The notes: generated by a model from the sequence alone, not told the origin. Counted from the first letter of the stretch, positions 17,569-27,121 are shown. The stretch: DNA of 51,296 bases from Actinomycetota bacterium (GCA_020161315.1 JAIUOH010000025.1:1-51296), one strand, 5' to 3'. Made by a program: numbers and translations.

Positions 17569-18996
17569 CTACTTCGCGTCGTCTTGTTGCGCGACCACCT
17601 TATTGAACCCGGTGACCGGCTGATCCTCGTCGAACGAGGCGGCCTTCTTCTTGAAGCCCCTCGTCAACACGATCAGGTAGACGAGGCCGAGACCTGTCCA
17701 GACCAGACCACCGATGAGCGCGTCAAGGTGCAGGTTTGCCCACAGAATAATGGTCATCGCGAAGCCGATCAGCGGCATGACAATGAAGTTGAAGATATCC
17801 TTTGGCGTCTTGCGACGCCCCTTCCGCACCGCGAACCACGCAATTACCGAGATGTTCACGAACGAAAACGCGATGAGCGCACCGAAGTTAATGAACGCCG
17901 CAATGTTCTCAAGCGTGAACTTGATCGCGAGCATGCATACAAGGCCAGTGAGCACGATGTTGAAGGTCGGGGTGTGGGTCTTCGCGTTGATGAAACCGAA
18001 GAAGCGCTTTGGCAGCACGTTATTGCGGCCCATAACCAGCAGCATTCGCGAAACCGAGGCGTGCGAGGCAAGGCCCGAAGCGAGCGTCGCGCAGAAACCA
18101 GCGGCGGTGAGCACAGCCATGAGGGTCTTGCCACCAACGGCCTCGCCAATAAGCGGCAGGGTCGAGTCTTCGATGAACTGCATATCGCCGCCGGGCGCGA
18201 ACTCGTTCCAGTCAGTGAAACGCGCCTGCGTGAAGTAGCCAGCGATCAAGAAGATCGCACCACCGATGAGCACGGTCAGAATCAGTGCACGGGGCACAAT
18301 CTTCGGGGTGCGTGCTTCTTCGACGTACATGGTAACCGCGTCGAAGCCGATGAACGAGAAGCACACGATGGTGGCGCCCGTAAGCACAGCCGCCATGGTC
18401 ACGCCATCGTGGAAGAACGGCTGCATCGATGCAACGGTGCCAACACCCTCGCCGCCCGCAAGCTGAGCCCACACCATGACAACGAATACGACCATCACAA
18501 CGATCGAGAACACGAGCAGAATCATGTTCACGTTCGAGGTGCCGCGCATCGTCAGGTAGATGATGCCTGTGGTGAGCACGCAGTATGCGACCACCCAGAT
18601 CCACCCGGGCACCGCAGGAAAGATCGCCTCGAGGTAGCTGCGAATGATGAGGCAGTTCACCATCGGCAACAGCATGTAGTCGATCAGCGAAGTCCAGCCG
18701 ACCATGAACCCGACGTTCGGGTGAATCGACTCGCGCACATACGTGTACGCCGAGCCTGCGCTCGGAATCGCGCCCGACATCTTGCCATAGCTGATCGCCG
18801 TGAAGACCATCACGATGAGCGCGACCAGGTACGCAAGCGGCACGACATTGTTCGTGTCGCGTGCGACCATACCGAAGGTGTCAAAGATCACCGTCGGGGT
18901 CATGTAGCCGAGGCCGAGGCCGACGATTGCCCAGAGCCCGAGGTTGCGCTTCAGCGCAGCACCCTTCGCCACACCGGCAGTAGTTGTTGTTGCCAT
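17569..18996 (-). CDS. APC-family amino acid/polyamine permease
   Basis: 475 residues with about 12 hydrophobic helices. The first helix carries the APC substrate motif (LGLWAIVGLGLGYMTP), the second the family GKMSGAIPSAGSAYTYVRES sequence, and helix 6 has ATIVCFSFIGFDAVTMYVEEARTP. It imports amino acids or amines with protons. It lies 110 bp downstream of the PotDABC-like operon in the same direction, so polyamine or a related amine is the likeliest substrate (compare PuuP). Good ribosome-binding site (AAAGGAGAG). A hairpin in the gap to the upstream gene may limit read-through. Confidence 0.85.
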   Translation of the reverse strand: MATTTTAGVAKGAALKRNLGLWAIVGLGLGYMTPTVIFDTFGMVARDTNNVVPLAYLVALIVMVFTAISYGKMSGAIPSAGSAYTYVRESIHPNVGFMVGWTSLIDYMLLPMVNCLIIRSYLEAIFPAVPGWIWVVAYCVLTTGIIYLTMRGTSNVNMILLVFSIVVMVVFVVMVWAQLAGGEGVGTVASMQPFFHDGVTMAAVLTGATIVCFSFIGFDAVTMYVEEARTPKIVPRALILTVLIGGAIFLIAGYFTQARFTDWNEFAPGGDMQFIEDSTLPLIGEAVGGKTLMAVLTAAGFCATLASGLASHASVSRMLLVMGRNNVLPKRFFGFINAKTHTPTFNIVLTGLVCMLAIKFTLENIAAFINFGALIAFSFVNISVIAWFAVRKGRRKTPKDIFNFIVMPLIGFAMTIILWANLHLDALIGGLVWTGLGLVYLIVLTRGFKKKAASFDEDQPVTGFNKVVAQQDDAK

Positions 18997-19024
18997 GTTC
19001 TCTCCTTTGAAGAACCGCAGAATG

Positions 19025-19063
19025 ATCTTTGGGTAGCCGCCTCATTGGCGACTACCCAAAGAT
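19025..19063 (-). terminator. Intercistronic hairpin between potC-like and permease genes
   Basis: ATCTTTGGGTAG (19025-19036) pairs perfectly with CTACCCAAAGAT (19052-19063); four inner pairs follow one mismatch, leaving a loop of about five bases. No T-run follows on the minus strand, so it may be a weak terminator or a stabilising/attenuating hairpin within one transcription unit. Confidence 0.6.
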
Positions 19064-19106
19064 GGACTCTGTCACATTACACCTTTGCGAGGTGCCCGTG
19101 AGGTGG

Positions 19107-19913
19107 TCAAGCTGTCCTTGCCAGCCTCTTTTTCTTGTTGATATTCACCATCTGCACGATGATCACGAGCGCGAGCGCCCCGAAGAACACTATCGACGCG
19201 AGCACGTTCGCCTGTGCGGGCACGCCCTTGAGCGCTGACACGTAGATGAACTTGGGGAAGGTCGTTGCGGTGCCCGAGTTGAAGTTCGTGATGATGAAGT
19301 CATCGAACGACAGCGCGAACGAGAGCAGCGCCGCACCGATAATGCCGGGCGAGAGCATCGGCAGGGTGATGCGCCAGAACACCTGACCTGGCGAAGCGTA
19401 CAGATCTCTGCCCGCTTCTTCGATCGCGGGGTTCAATGACGCGACGCGAGCCTTCACCGCGACCACCACATATGAGATGCAGAACATGGTGTGGGCAAGG
19501 ATGATCGTGCCGAGTCCCTTCTCGACGCCGGCGAGCAGAAACTGCGCCGCGAGGCCCGCGCCGAGCACAACCTCTGGGGTCGCCATCGGCGTGAAGAGCA
19601 GCAGGCTGACCGTCGAGCGCCCCTTGAACTTATAACGCACCAGGGCAATCGCGATCATCGTGCCGAGCACCGTCGCAATGACAGTGGCTACGACGCCGAC
19701 CAGAATCGAGTTGCCAAACGCGGTACACACCTGGGGAGCACCACAGGGGTTCTGCCAGTTCTCAAGGGAGAAACCGTTCCAGATGATGTTGTTGCGACCG
19801 CGCTTCTCATTAAACGAGAACAGTACAACGTGTGCGATGGGCAGCAGCAAGTAAATAAGCGCAATGGTGCCAACAACCGGCACGAACGCCTTGCCAAGAC
19901 TGAAGTTTCTCAC
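19107..19913 (-). CDS. potC: Spermidine/putrescine-type ABC permease (PotC-like)
   Basis: 268 residues, six helices, with the binding-protein-dependent permease EAA loop EEAGRDLYASPGQVFWRITLPMLSPG contacting the ATPase. The first helix (VVGTIALIYLLLPIAHVVLFSFN) and the DDFIITNFNSG motif near the end match PotC rather than PotB. GTG start overlaps the potB-like stop by four bases. Last gene of the four-gene transporter operon. Confidence 0.92.
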   Translation of the reverse strand: MRNFSLGKAFVPVVGTIALIYLLLPIAHVVLFSFNEKRGRNNIIWNGFSLENWQNPCGAPQVCTAFGNSILVGVVATVIATVLGTMIAIALVRYKFKGRSTVSLLLFTPMATPEVVLGAGLAAQFLLAGVEKGLGTIILAHTMFCISYVVVAVKARVASLNPAIEEAGRDLYASPGQVFWRITLPMLSPGIIGAALLSFALSFDDFIITNFNSGTATTFPKFIYVSALKGVPAQANVLASIVFFGALALVIIVQMVNINKKKRLARTA

Positions 19914-20770
19914 AGCAGATCCTCCGCCCCGCTCTTGCGCACATACGTCGCCACGATGATCAGAATGATCGCCATCAGAATGATCGATAGCGACGCCGCC
20001 ATCGGGTAGTTCTGCGTCTGCAAGAAGTTCGACTCGATCACGTTACCGATCATGGCCGTGCCCGTGCCACCAAGAAACTCTCTCGATGCGTTCACGTAGT
20101 CACCCGACATCGGAATAAAGCTGAGCAGCGTGCCCGATACGATGCCCGGCATTGAAAGCGGCAGCGTCACCTTGCGAAACACCGTCACTGGTGACGCGTA
20201 AAGATCGCTGCCAGCTTCTACGAGTCGCAGATCGAGGGCCTGCAACGAGGCGAACATCGGCAACACCATAAACGGGATGAAGTTGTAGACCAGACCAAAG
20301 ATCACCGAACCGTGTGTGCCGATGAATTCATTCGGCAGAATCGACTTCCACGCGAGGGTGCGCAACAGGAAGCTGATGAAGAACGGAGCAACGACGAGGA
20401 TCAGCAGAATGCCCTGCAGCATCGGCCGGTGGCGCACCTTCACACCAATGAGATAGGCCAGGGGGTAGCTGATGAGCAAGCCGATAATCGTGGCGGTGAG
20501 CGAGTAGGCGAACGAGCGCAGCAGGTGTGGCCAGTACTCCTGCATCGCCACCCAGTAGTTCGAGAACTGTGCAGCGGCCACGTATTGTCCGATGCCACCA
20601 CTCTCGGCGGGTGCTTGCAGCGAGGTAATCGCGAGCTGAATGAACGGGGCAACGAAGAAGAGCATCATGTAGGCGATGCCAGGCAGCAGGAGCAGCAGTG
20701 CTATCCAGCCGCGCTTCTTCGGCGCCTGTTCTACGGCCTTCGCGTTCCCAGAGAATGCGGTAAATGCCAT
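19910..20770 (-). CDS. potB: Spermidine/putrescine-type ABC permease (PotB-like)
   Basis: 286 residues with six helices. EAA loop: LVEAGSDLYASPVTVFRKVTLPLSMPG, followed by GDYVNASREFLGG, both typical of PotB. Pairs with the PotC-like protein to form the membrane channel. Eight bases after the ATPase stop, and overlapping the potC-like start. Confidence 0.92.
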   Translation of the reverse strand: MAFTAFSGNAKAVEQAPKKRGWIALLLLLPGIAYMMLFFVAPFIQLAITSLQAPAESGGIGQYVAAAQFSNYWVAMQEYWPHLLRSFAYSLTATIIGLLISYPLAYLIGVKVRHRPMLQGILLILVVAPFFISFLLRTLAWKSILPNEFIGTHGSVIFGLVYNFIPFMVLPMFASLQALDLRLVEAGSDLYASPVTVFRKVTLPLSMPGIVSGTLLSFIPMSGDYVNASREFLGGTGTAMIGNVIESNFLQTQNYPMAASLSIILMAIILIIVATYVRKSGAEDLL

Positions 20771-20778
20771 GACGTTAC

Positions 20779-21966
20779 CTACTCTGCGAGCCCGGCCTGC
20801 GTTGCGATCGCCTGGGTCGAGAAGTCGGCGGTGATAGCACCGGTCTCAAGGTGATCGTCTGCAAGCCCAAACGTGTGCTCAATGAACCAGCTCAGCCAAA
20901 CCTCATCGCCAAGCTTCGCGGCGGGGCCCGCCTCGACGTTCTGCGCGAAGACCTGCACTGTGCCTGCTCCCGGCACCTCGACCGCGTACTGCGTGCTCAC
21001 ACCGATGAACGACACATCGGTGATGCGGCCGGGGCCAATCACGTTGACAGCCGCATCGAAGGCCGGCGCACTCTGGTGCAGGCGCAGCTTTTCTGGGCGC
21101 ACGCCCACTGTGATCGTGCCGCTATCGCGCTCGCTGCGGCGGCGGGGCAGGCTGATCTTGCCCGAGGGTGAGACAGTGTGAATCACTTGGTCGGTGCCGC
21201 CGTCGACGTCGACGGTGAACAGGTTCGACTGCCCCAAGAAGTTGGCCACGAACACCGTTTTCGGCAGCTCGTAGAGCTCTTCGGGGGCACCCATCTGCTC
21301 GATGCGGCCCTTGTTCATCACTGCGACAGTGTCGGCCATGGTCATGGCCTCTTCCTGGTCGTGGGTGACGTGCAGGAACGTGAGGCCGACCTCTTGTTGA
21401 ATCTGCTTCAACTCGAACTGCATCTGGCGGCGCAGCTTCAGATCGAGCGCACCGAGTGGCTCGTCGAGCAGCAGCAGTGCGGGTCGGTTGACCACAGCGC
21501 GGGCGAGTGCGACGCGCTGCTGCTGGCCGCCCGAGAGCTGAGCCGGTTTGCGGTCTGCTACGTGGTCAAGCTCGACCAACTGCAGCGCCTCGTGCGCCTT
21601 GCCAACAGGGTCACCAATCGCGCGGCGACGCAGGCCGAACGCGACATTCTCGAGAATCGTCATGTGCGGAAACAGTGCGTACGACTGAAATACCGTGTTG
21701 ACCGGCCGCTTGTGCGGCTTCAGCGCGGTGACGTCGGTACCGCCGAGCAGGATCTTGCCCTCGGTAGGGTCTTCGAGCCCGGCAACGAGGCGAAGCGTTG
21801 TCGTCTTACCGCAGCCCGAGGGGCCGAGCAGCGCGAAAAACGATCCCGCCGGAATCGTGAGATCTAGGTGCTCGATCGCTGTGAATCCCGGAAACCGTTT
21901 CTGAATGCCGACCAGTTCGAGGTCTGCGCCTGCCTCTGCGAACGATCCGTGTGCAGCCTTCGCCAT
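20779..21966 (-). CDS. potA: Polyamine ABC transporter ATPase (PotA-like)
   Basis: 395 residues: ABC domain with Walker A G48-PSGCGK-T55, signature LSGGQQQR (144-151), Walker B LLLLDEP with D168-E169, then a C-terminal TOBE regulatory domain. Powers uptake through the adjacent PotBC permeases. The start ATG shares one base with the potD-like stop codon (TGATG), indicating coupled translation. Confidence 0.94.
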   Translation of the reverse strand: MAKAAHGSFAEAGADLELVGIQKRFPGFTAIEHLDLTIPAGSFFALLGPSGCGKTTTLRLVAGLEDPTEGKILLGGTDVTALKPHKRPVNTVFQSYALFPHMTILENVAFGLRRRAIGDPVGKAHEALQLVELDHVADRKPAQLSGGQQQRVALARAVVNRPALLLLDEPLGALDLKLRRQMQFELKQIQQEVGLTFLHVTHDQEEAMTMADTVAVMNKGRIEQMGAPEELYELPKTVFVANFLGQSNLFTVDVDGGTDQVIHTVSPSGKISLPRRRSERDSGTITVGVRPEKLRLHQSAPAFDAAVNVIGPGRITDVSFIGVSTQYAVEVPGAGTVQVFAQNVEAGPAAKLGDEVWLSWFIEHTFGLADDHLETGAITADFSTQAIATQAGLAE

Positions 21967-23171
21967 CAGAGACCCAGCACTTTCTGAAACTCTTCCGAGT
22001 ACTTCTTGTCTTCTTCTGGGCTCAGGGTGCGGAAGCTGTGCAGGCGCGTCCAGTCCTGCTCAGACGGGAAGATGAGCGGGTTGTCAGCGTTCTCGGGGTT
22101 GATCTCCTTCATCGCCTCCTGTGTGCCCTTCACGGGAGGCACAAAGGTCACGTAGTCGGCGACCTGCGCCATCACTACGGGGTCGTAGTAGTAGTTGATG
22201 AGCTCCTCAACGAGGCCCTTCTGCTCGGCCGCCGTACCGTTCGGCACGGTGAACGAGTCAGAGGCGATCATGCCGCCCGACTCGGGAATCTCGAGGGTCC
22301 ACTGGTTGTCGTTCTCAGCGTTCAGCATGATGACGTCACCCGTCCACGCCATCGCAGCGAGCGCGTCGCCCGTGATGAGGTCTTGCGTGTAGCTGTTGCC
22401 CTTCACGTTGCCAATCTGGCCGCTCTTGAGGCCGTCATCGAGCCACTGCAGCGCCTCACCCCACTCCTTGTCGCCCCACGCACCAATCGGGTCGTACCCA
22501 AGACCGGCAAGAATCATGCCCATGGTGTCGCGCATCTCGCTCAGCACGACCACCTTGCCCTTGAGTTCGGGCTTCATGAAGTCATCAAGCGTCTTGATGC
22601 CCTCTGGCAGAGCCTTTGTGTTCCACACCCAACCCGAGGCGGGCAGTTGCCAGGGAATGGTGAACTTGCGGCCGGGATCAACATCGAGCGCTTCCCACTG
22701 CGAGTCGACGAGGTTCGCCTTCACGTTCGGCAGGTTCGCGTAGTCGAACTCCTGAATCTGCTTGGCCTGCACCAGACGGCCGTTCATCCAGTCGGTCATT
22801 GTGATGACGTCGTAGCCGGTGTGCTGGTCAGAGGCCAGCTGATCCTTGATCTTGCCGTAGAAGGTGTTGTTGTCATCAATGTCTTCGATGTAATCGACGC
22901 CGATACCGGTTTCTTCAACGAACGTGTCGAGCGAATCCCAGCTACCGGTCTCTTCATTGAAATCGAGGTAGTAGGTCCAGTTGCCCCAGACGACGTTGCC
23001 CTTCTCGCCTCCGCCTGATCCACCGCTGCTACACGAGGCCAAACCAAGTGCGCCGGCGCTTGCGCCTGCAACTGCTGCGCCGCGAAGCAGCTGGCGCCTA
23101 TCGAGCTGCTGCTGGCGCACCATGTTCACGAGGCTGCGAACTACGGGATCTTCGGGCATACGGCTCGTCAT
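21966..23171 (-). CDS. potD: Polyamine-binding lipoprotein (PotD-like), Tat-exported
   Basis: 401 residues. The leader has a twin-arginine pair R25-R26 (LDRRQLLRGA) and a lipobox ending at C47 (LASC), so it is probably exported folded by Tat and lipid-anchored. The mature part is a type-2 periplasmic binding fold of spermidine/putrescine type (WGNWTYYLDFNEETGSWDSL, GYDVITMTDWMNGRLV). An AGGAG site precedes the ATG by six bases. First gene of the operon, transcribed away from the Lrp regulator. Confidence 0.92.
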   Translation of the reverse strand: MTSRMPEDPVVRSLVNMVRQQQLDRRQLLRGAAVAGASAGALGLASCSSGGSGGGEKGNVVWGNWTYYLDFNEETGSWDSLDTFVEETGIGVDYIEDIDDNNTFYGKIKDQLASDQHTGYDVITMTDWMNGRLVQAKQIQEFDYANLPNVKANLVDSQWEALDVDPGRKFTIPWQLPASGWVWNTKALPEGIKTLDDFMKPELKGKVVVLSEMRDTMGMILAGLGYDPIGAWGDKEWGEALQWLDDGLKSGQIGNVKGNSYTQDLITGDALAAMAWTGDVIMLNAENDNQWTLEIPESGGMIASDSFTVPNGTAAEQKGLVEELINYYYDPVVMAQVADYVTFVPPVKGTQEAMKEINPENADNPLIFPSEQDWTRLHSFRTLSPEEDKKYSEEFQKVLGL

Positions 23172-23425
23172 GATGTACTCCTAAGAAATAGTCAGAATCG
23201 GTGACAATCAAATGACGAGATGCCCGGGCACCATCGCCAAAGTCGCTAGGTCGAATATGGCACAGTAGCCCCGCACATGCCAACACGAACACCCAAATCT
23301 TGCCCGAATCTTAACGAAACAGTTACGTGTTATCGCAACCCCCTACTGATTTCGAAGCGCATTTACCCATTTTGCTTCGAAACCCGCAGTTGCGGCCGCG
23401 TTACTTCAGTGAGAAGATCAGTGTT
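23172..23425. promoter_or_regulatory. Divergent control region, potD-like operon / lrp-type gene
   Basis: 254 bp between divergent starts, with AT-rich patches near 23300-23350. Lrp regulators usually bind such gaps, so control of both the transporter and the aminotransferase from here is expected. No specific operator could be read with confidence. Confidence 0.5.
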
Positions 23426-23893
23426 GTGAGCATCAATCGAACCTCGACCTCGCTCGACGCGAAGTCGAAGACGATCATCGAGCTACTGCAGCGCGATGGC
23501 CGCCGTTCGTATGCAGAAATTGGCAAAGCGGTCGGTCTCAGTGAGGCAGCCGTTCGCCAGCGGGTACAGAAGCTCACCGATGCCGGGGTCATGCAGATTG
23601 TTGCAGTGACCGACCCGATGCGCCTCGGCTTTAGCCGCCAGGCCATGATCGGCATTCGCGTTTCAGGCGACACCAGGGTCGTTGCCGATAGCCTCAGCGA
23701 GATGCCCGAGGTGAGCTATGTGGTGCTTAGCGCCGGCTCATTCGATATTCTCGCCGAGATCGTCTGCGAAGACGACGACGCCCTCATCGAACTCTTGAAT
23801 CAAAAGATTCGTGGGATCGAAGGGGTGTCGATCACCGAAACGTTTGTGTACCTGCAACTCAACAAACAGAAATACGACTGGGGAACACGATAA
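23426..23893 (+). CDS. Lrp/AsnC family transcriptional regulator
   Basis: 155 residues: N-terminal helix-turn-helix (KTIIELLQRDGRRSYAEIGKAVGLSEAAVRQRVQKL) and C-terminal RAM ligand domain with GSFDILAEIVCEDDDALIELL. GTG at 23426, preceded by GAGAAG, was chosen; the frame is open further upstream, but the extra 33 residues are unlike the family. Two bases separate its stop from the aminotransferase start, so it likely regulates its own operon and the divergent polyamine transporter. Ligand probably an amine or amino acid. Confidence 0.9.
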   Translation: MSINRTSTSLDAKSKTIIELLQRDGRRSYAEIGKAVGLSEAAVRQRVQKLTDAGVMQIVAVTDPMRLGFSRQAMIGIRVSGDTRVVADSLSEMPEVSYVVLSAGSFDILAEIVCEDDDALIELLNQKIRGIEGVSITETFVYLQLNKQKYDWGTR

Positions 23894-23895
23894 CC

Positions 23896-25287
23896 ATGTC
23901 TTTCGATCCAACCGCTGCGGTCGACACCGCCGCTCTGCAGGCTTCGGCCCGCAAGCACATGTGGCCGCACTTCACCAACCGCAAGGTTCTCAATGACGGC
24001 ATTCCCGTCATCACCCGCGCCGAGGGTCACCACATCTACGACGCCTCGGGCAAACAGTACATCGACGGCCTCGCAGGTCTCTTCGTTGTGAACGCTGGCC
24101 ACGGCCGCGATCGCATCGTGCAGGCTGCTGCCAAGCAGATGAAGCAGCTCGACTTCATGCCGATCTGGTCGTACGCTCACCCCGCCGCTGTTGAGCTCTC
24201 GGAGCGCCTCGCTTCGTACGCTCCCGGCGAGATGAACAAGGTCTTCTTCACCACCGGTGGTGGCGAGGCTGTGGAGTCGGCATTCAAGCTGGCGAAGCAC
24301 TTCTGGAAGATCAAGGGCCAGCCCATGAAGCACAAGGTGATCTCGCGTTCGGTCGCGTACCACGGCACCCCACAGGGCGCCCTGGCGATCACCGGCATCC
24401 CCGACATGAAGAAGTTCTACGAGCCGCTGACCCCGGGTGGTCACCGCGTTCCGAACACCAACCACTACCGCGCAGAAGAGATGGGTGCTCCCACCGATCT
24501 TGAGGCGTTCGGCCAGTGGGCTGCGAACCGCATCGAAGAGGCGATCCTTTTCGAGGGCCCCGAGACCGTTGCTGCCGTGTTCCTTGAGCCGGTACAGAAC
24601 TCGGGCGGCTGCTTCCCGCCTCCCCCCGGTTACTTCAAGCGCGTGCGCGAGATCTGCGATCAGTACGACGTGCTGCTCGTCAGCGATGAGGTCATCTGTG
24701 CATACGGCCGTGTTGGCGACTTCTTCGCTTCGAAGGCGCTCGGCTACGAGCCCGACATCATCACCTCAGCAAAGGGCATCACCTCGGGTTACGTTCCCGC
24801 TGGTGCAATGATCGTCGCTGACAAGGTGTCGGAGCCTTTCGACTCGACCGACAACACCTTCTACCACGGCTTCACCTTCGCTGGTCACCCGGCTGCGATG
24901 GCTGCTGCCCTCGAGAACCTCGACATCTTCGAGGAAGAGGATCTCAACGGCCGCGTGCGCGAGAACAGCCCGCTGTTCCGCGCCGAGCTCGAGAAGCTGC
25001 TCGACATCGACATCGTTGGTGACGTGCGCGGTGAGGGCTACTTCTTCGGTATTGAGCTTGTCAAGGACAAGTCGACCAAGGAGACCTTCGACGCAGCCGA
25101 GAGCGATCGCCTGCTGCGCGACTACCTCTCGCCCGCACTGTGGGAGGCAGGCCTCTACTGCCGCGCCGACGACCGTGGAGACCCCGTTATCCAGCTCGCT
25201 CCCCCGCTGACCATTGGTCCGGCGGAGTTCGCTGAGATCGGCGGCATCCTGCGCAGCGTGCTAAAGGACGCTTCGTCGAAGATCTAA
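23896..25287 (+). CDS. Class III omega-aminotransferase (putrescine/diamine-type)
   Basis: 463 residues, fold-type I PLP enzyme of the putrescine-pyruvate/omega-amino acid:pyruvate group. PLP contacts: D264 (LLVSDEVICAYGRVG) and Schiff-base lysine K293 (TSAKGITSGYVP); TGGGEAVESAFKLAKHF is the phosphate-binding region. It transfers the amino group of putrescine or a similar amine to pyruvate or another keto acid. The neighbouring polyamine transporter and permease support putrescine. Codon choice (many GCT, GGT, GTT and few GCG, GGC) differs from most of the window and is that of a highly expressed gene. Beta-alanine or GABA as donor remains possible. Confidence 0.9.
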   Translation: MSFDPTAAVDTAALQASARKHMWPHFTNRKVLNDGIPVITRAEGHHIYDASGKQYIDGLAGLFVVNAGHGRDRIVQAAAKQMKQLDFMPIWSYAHPAAVELSERLASYAPGEMNKVFFTTGGGEAVESAFKLAKHFWKIKGQPMKHKVISRSVAYHGTPQGALAITGIPDMKKFYEPLTPGGHRVPNTNHYRAEEMGAPTDLEAFGQWAANRIEEAILFEGPETVAAVFLEPVQNSGGCFPPPPGYFKRVREICDQYDVLLVSDEVICAYGRVGDFFASKALGYEPDIITSAKGITSGYVPAGAMIVADKVSEPFDSTDNTFYHGFTFAGHPAAMAAALENLDIFEEEDLNGRVRENSPLFRAELEKLLDIDIVGDVRGEGYFFGIELVKDKSTKETFDAAESDRLLRDYLSPALWEAGLYCRADDRGDPVIQLAPPLTIGPAEFAEIGGILRSVLKDASSKI

Positions 25288-25325
25288 GGTCTGTTTTCGA
25301 CTAGTTCTGACTAGCGAAAAGGATC

Positions 25326-25372
25326 AGCCCGCTCCGGTTTCGAGCTTTGCTCGACCGGGGCGGGCTTTCTTG
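25326..25372 (+). terminator. Rho-independent terminator after the aminotransferase gene
   Basis: AGCCCGCTCCGGT (25326-25338) pairs with ACCGGGGCGGGCT (25354-25366) with one mismatch; the loop has its own CGAGC/GCTCG stem. TTTCTTGT follows. About 39 bp after the stop codon, one of the clearest terminators in the window. Confidence 0.9.
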
Positions 25373-25415
25373 TACGCACGTGTTTTTTGATGGGAAAGCG
25401 CACTAGGCTTGGCGA

Positions 25416-25928
25416 ATGGCAGATCAAGAACAGCGCGAGGCAGCATGGGCGGCAGCTGCGCGGCAGCAAGCTCAAACTTTCGAACCAGCCGTCCCTCCGG
25501 TGTTCGCACAACCAACGCAGTATGTGGTTCCTCCGGCGTACTCGATGCCCGGCACGTACGCCACAGCCGACACCTACGCCGCAGCCGGCACGTACGCCAA
25601 AGCCGGCGCCGCCAAACTCAACAGCCTCGCGGTAGTCTCGCTCATCGTCGCCACGATAGGAGCGCTCGCGAGCTTCTCGCTTCCCTTCGTCGCCAACGCG
25701 CTCTACTACGCTGAGGCCTACGCCTTCATCGACTTCGCACTCAATGCGGTCACCTGGTCATTCGCGATCGTTTCTGGTGCGCTCGCGGCCATCGCGCTGA
25801 ACCCCCGTCACGGCACCCGCTGGCGCTCGGCGGCATACGCCGCGCTGGGCGCTGCCGGGTATGCATGTGTATCGTCGCTCGCGCAGACGGTCGCAGGTGG
25901 CATCATGAGCGCGTTCTCGCTCTACTAA
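25416..25928 (+). CDS. Small membrane protein of unknown function
   Basis: 170 residues. Residues 1-65 are polar and Ala/Gln/Pro/Tyr-rich with a repeat of the type TYA-x-A (GTYATADTYAAAGTYAKAG). Three hydrophobic helices follow: SLAVVSLIVATIGALASFSLPFV, FALNAVTWSFAIVSGALAAIAL, and SAAYAALGAAGYACVSSLAQTVAGG. The layout resembles the DUF4190-like group of actinobacterial membrane proteins, but the family is not certain. It has its own terminators on both sides, so it is monocistronic. Confidence 0.7.
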   Translation: MADQEQREAAWAAAARQQAQTFEPAVPPVFAQPTQYVVPPAYSMPGTYATADTYAAAGTYAKAGAAKLNSLAVVSLIVATIGALASFSLPFVANALYYAEAYAFIDFALNAVTWSFAIVSGALAAIALNPRHGTRWRSAAYAALGAAGYACVSSLAQTVAGGIMSAFSLY

Positions 25929-25953
25929 ACGCAAGGCGCAGCTCGTCAACGGC

Positions 25954-26012
25954 AAAGACAAGCGCCCCGGCAATTGGATCTTCCAGATCCGCTCGCCGGG
26001 GCGCTTGTCTTT
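25954..26012. terminator. Perfect 18-bp bidirectional terminator
   Basis: AAAGACAAGCGCCCCGGC (25954-25971) is the exact reverse complement of 25995-26012. The loop contains a second stem, GGATC/GATCC. An A-run on the left and TCTTTTG on the right give a T-run in each direction, matching its position between convergent genes (the membrane protein and prfA). Confidence 0.92.
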
Positions 26013-26045
26013 TGTCGCGCCAAAACTGGCACGCACGTTTCGCCG

Positions 26046-27119
26046 TTAGCTGCCGAGAGCCTGCAGCCTGTCTTCCTCGTCCATGCGAATGCACGACTCG
26101 ATGACTGGCTCGAGCGCGCCGTTCATCACGGCGTCAAGGTTGTAGGCCTTGTAGCCGGTGCGGTGATCGGCGATGCGGTTCTCTGGGAAGTTGTAGGTGC
26201 GAATGCGCTCTGAGCGATCCATCGTGCGAATCTGGCTCGAGCGGTGCGCCGAAGCCTCGGCCGCAGCCTCTTCTTGCTGGCGCGCGAGCAAGCGAGCCCG
26301 CAGCACACGCATTGCCGCCTCGCGGTTCTGCAGCTGAGACTTCTCGTTCTGCATTGCCACCACGATGCCGGTCGGCACGTGCGTGATGCGCACCGCCGAG
26401 TCGGTCGTGTTGACCGACTGGCCGCCGGGGCCCGACGAGCGGTACACATCGATCTTCAGGTCGTTCTGACTGATCGACACCTCTTCGGGCTCGTCAACTT
26501 CTGGGTATACGAGCACACCTGTGGTCGAGGTGTGAATGCGCCCCTGCGACTCAGTGACGGGCACGCGCTGCACGCGGTGCACACCACCCTCGTACTTGAG
26601 GTGCGCCCATACACCCTGCGAGGGGTCGGTTGCGTTCGACTTAATGGCGACCTGCACGTTCTTGTACCCACCGAGATCGCTCTCGTCGGCTTCGAGCATC
26701 TCGGTTTTCCAACCTTTGCTCTCGGCGTAGTGCATGTACATGCGCAGCAGATCAGCACCGAACAGCGCCGATTCGGCACCGCCCTCGCCACCCTTGATCT
26801 CAAGAATCACGTCGCGCGCGTCATCAGGGTCGCGCGGGATCAGCAGACGCCGCACCCGCTCCTGCCCGTCGGCGAGCTGCTGCTCGAGCTCGGGCACCTC
26901 TTCAGCGAACGCGTCATCTTCTTTCGCCAGCTCGCGCGCGGCCTCGAGGTCGTCGCCAAGCTGCTTCCAGTGCTCGTGCGCCGCTTTGATCTTGCTGAGC
27001 TCGGCATAGCGACGGTTCACTCGCTTCGCACGCGCGGCATCAGCGTGCAGCGCTGGATCAGCCAGCTCTTCTTGCAGCCGCTCGTGTTCGGCGAGCAGCC
27101 CGGCTACCTGCTCAAACAT
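26046..27119 (-). CDS. prfA: Peptide chain release factor 1
   Basis: 357 residues. Codon-recognition tripeptide P187-V-T189 ([14 protein letters not shown]) identifies RF1 (UAG/UAA) and separates it from the RF2 at 14245-15351; the GGQ is at 232-234. Starts two bases after the rho stop codon and is the last gene of the argS-to-prfA run. No methyltransferase gene prmC follows, which is the frequent partner elsewhere. Confidence 0.97.
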   Translation of the reverse strand: MFEQVAGLLAEHERLQEELADPALHADAARAKRVNRRYAELSKIKAAHEHWKQLGDDLEAARELAKEDDAFAEEVPELEQQLADGQERVRRLLIPRDPDDARDVILEIKGGEGGAESALFGADLLRMYMHYAESKGWKTEMLEADESDLGGYKNVQVAIKSNATDPSQGVWAHLKYEGGVHRVQRVPVTESQGRIHTSTTGVLVYPEVDEPEEVSISQNDLKIDVYRSSGPGGQSVNTTDSAVRITHVPTGIVVAMQNEKSQLQNREAAMRVLRARLLARQQEEAAAEASAHRSSQIRTMDRSERIRTYNFPENRIADHRTGYKAYNLDAVMNGALEPVIESCIRMDEEDRLQALGS

Positions 27120-27121
27120 GC

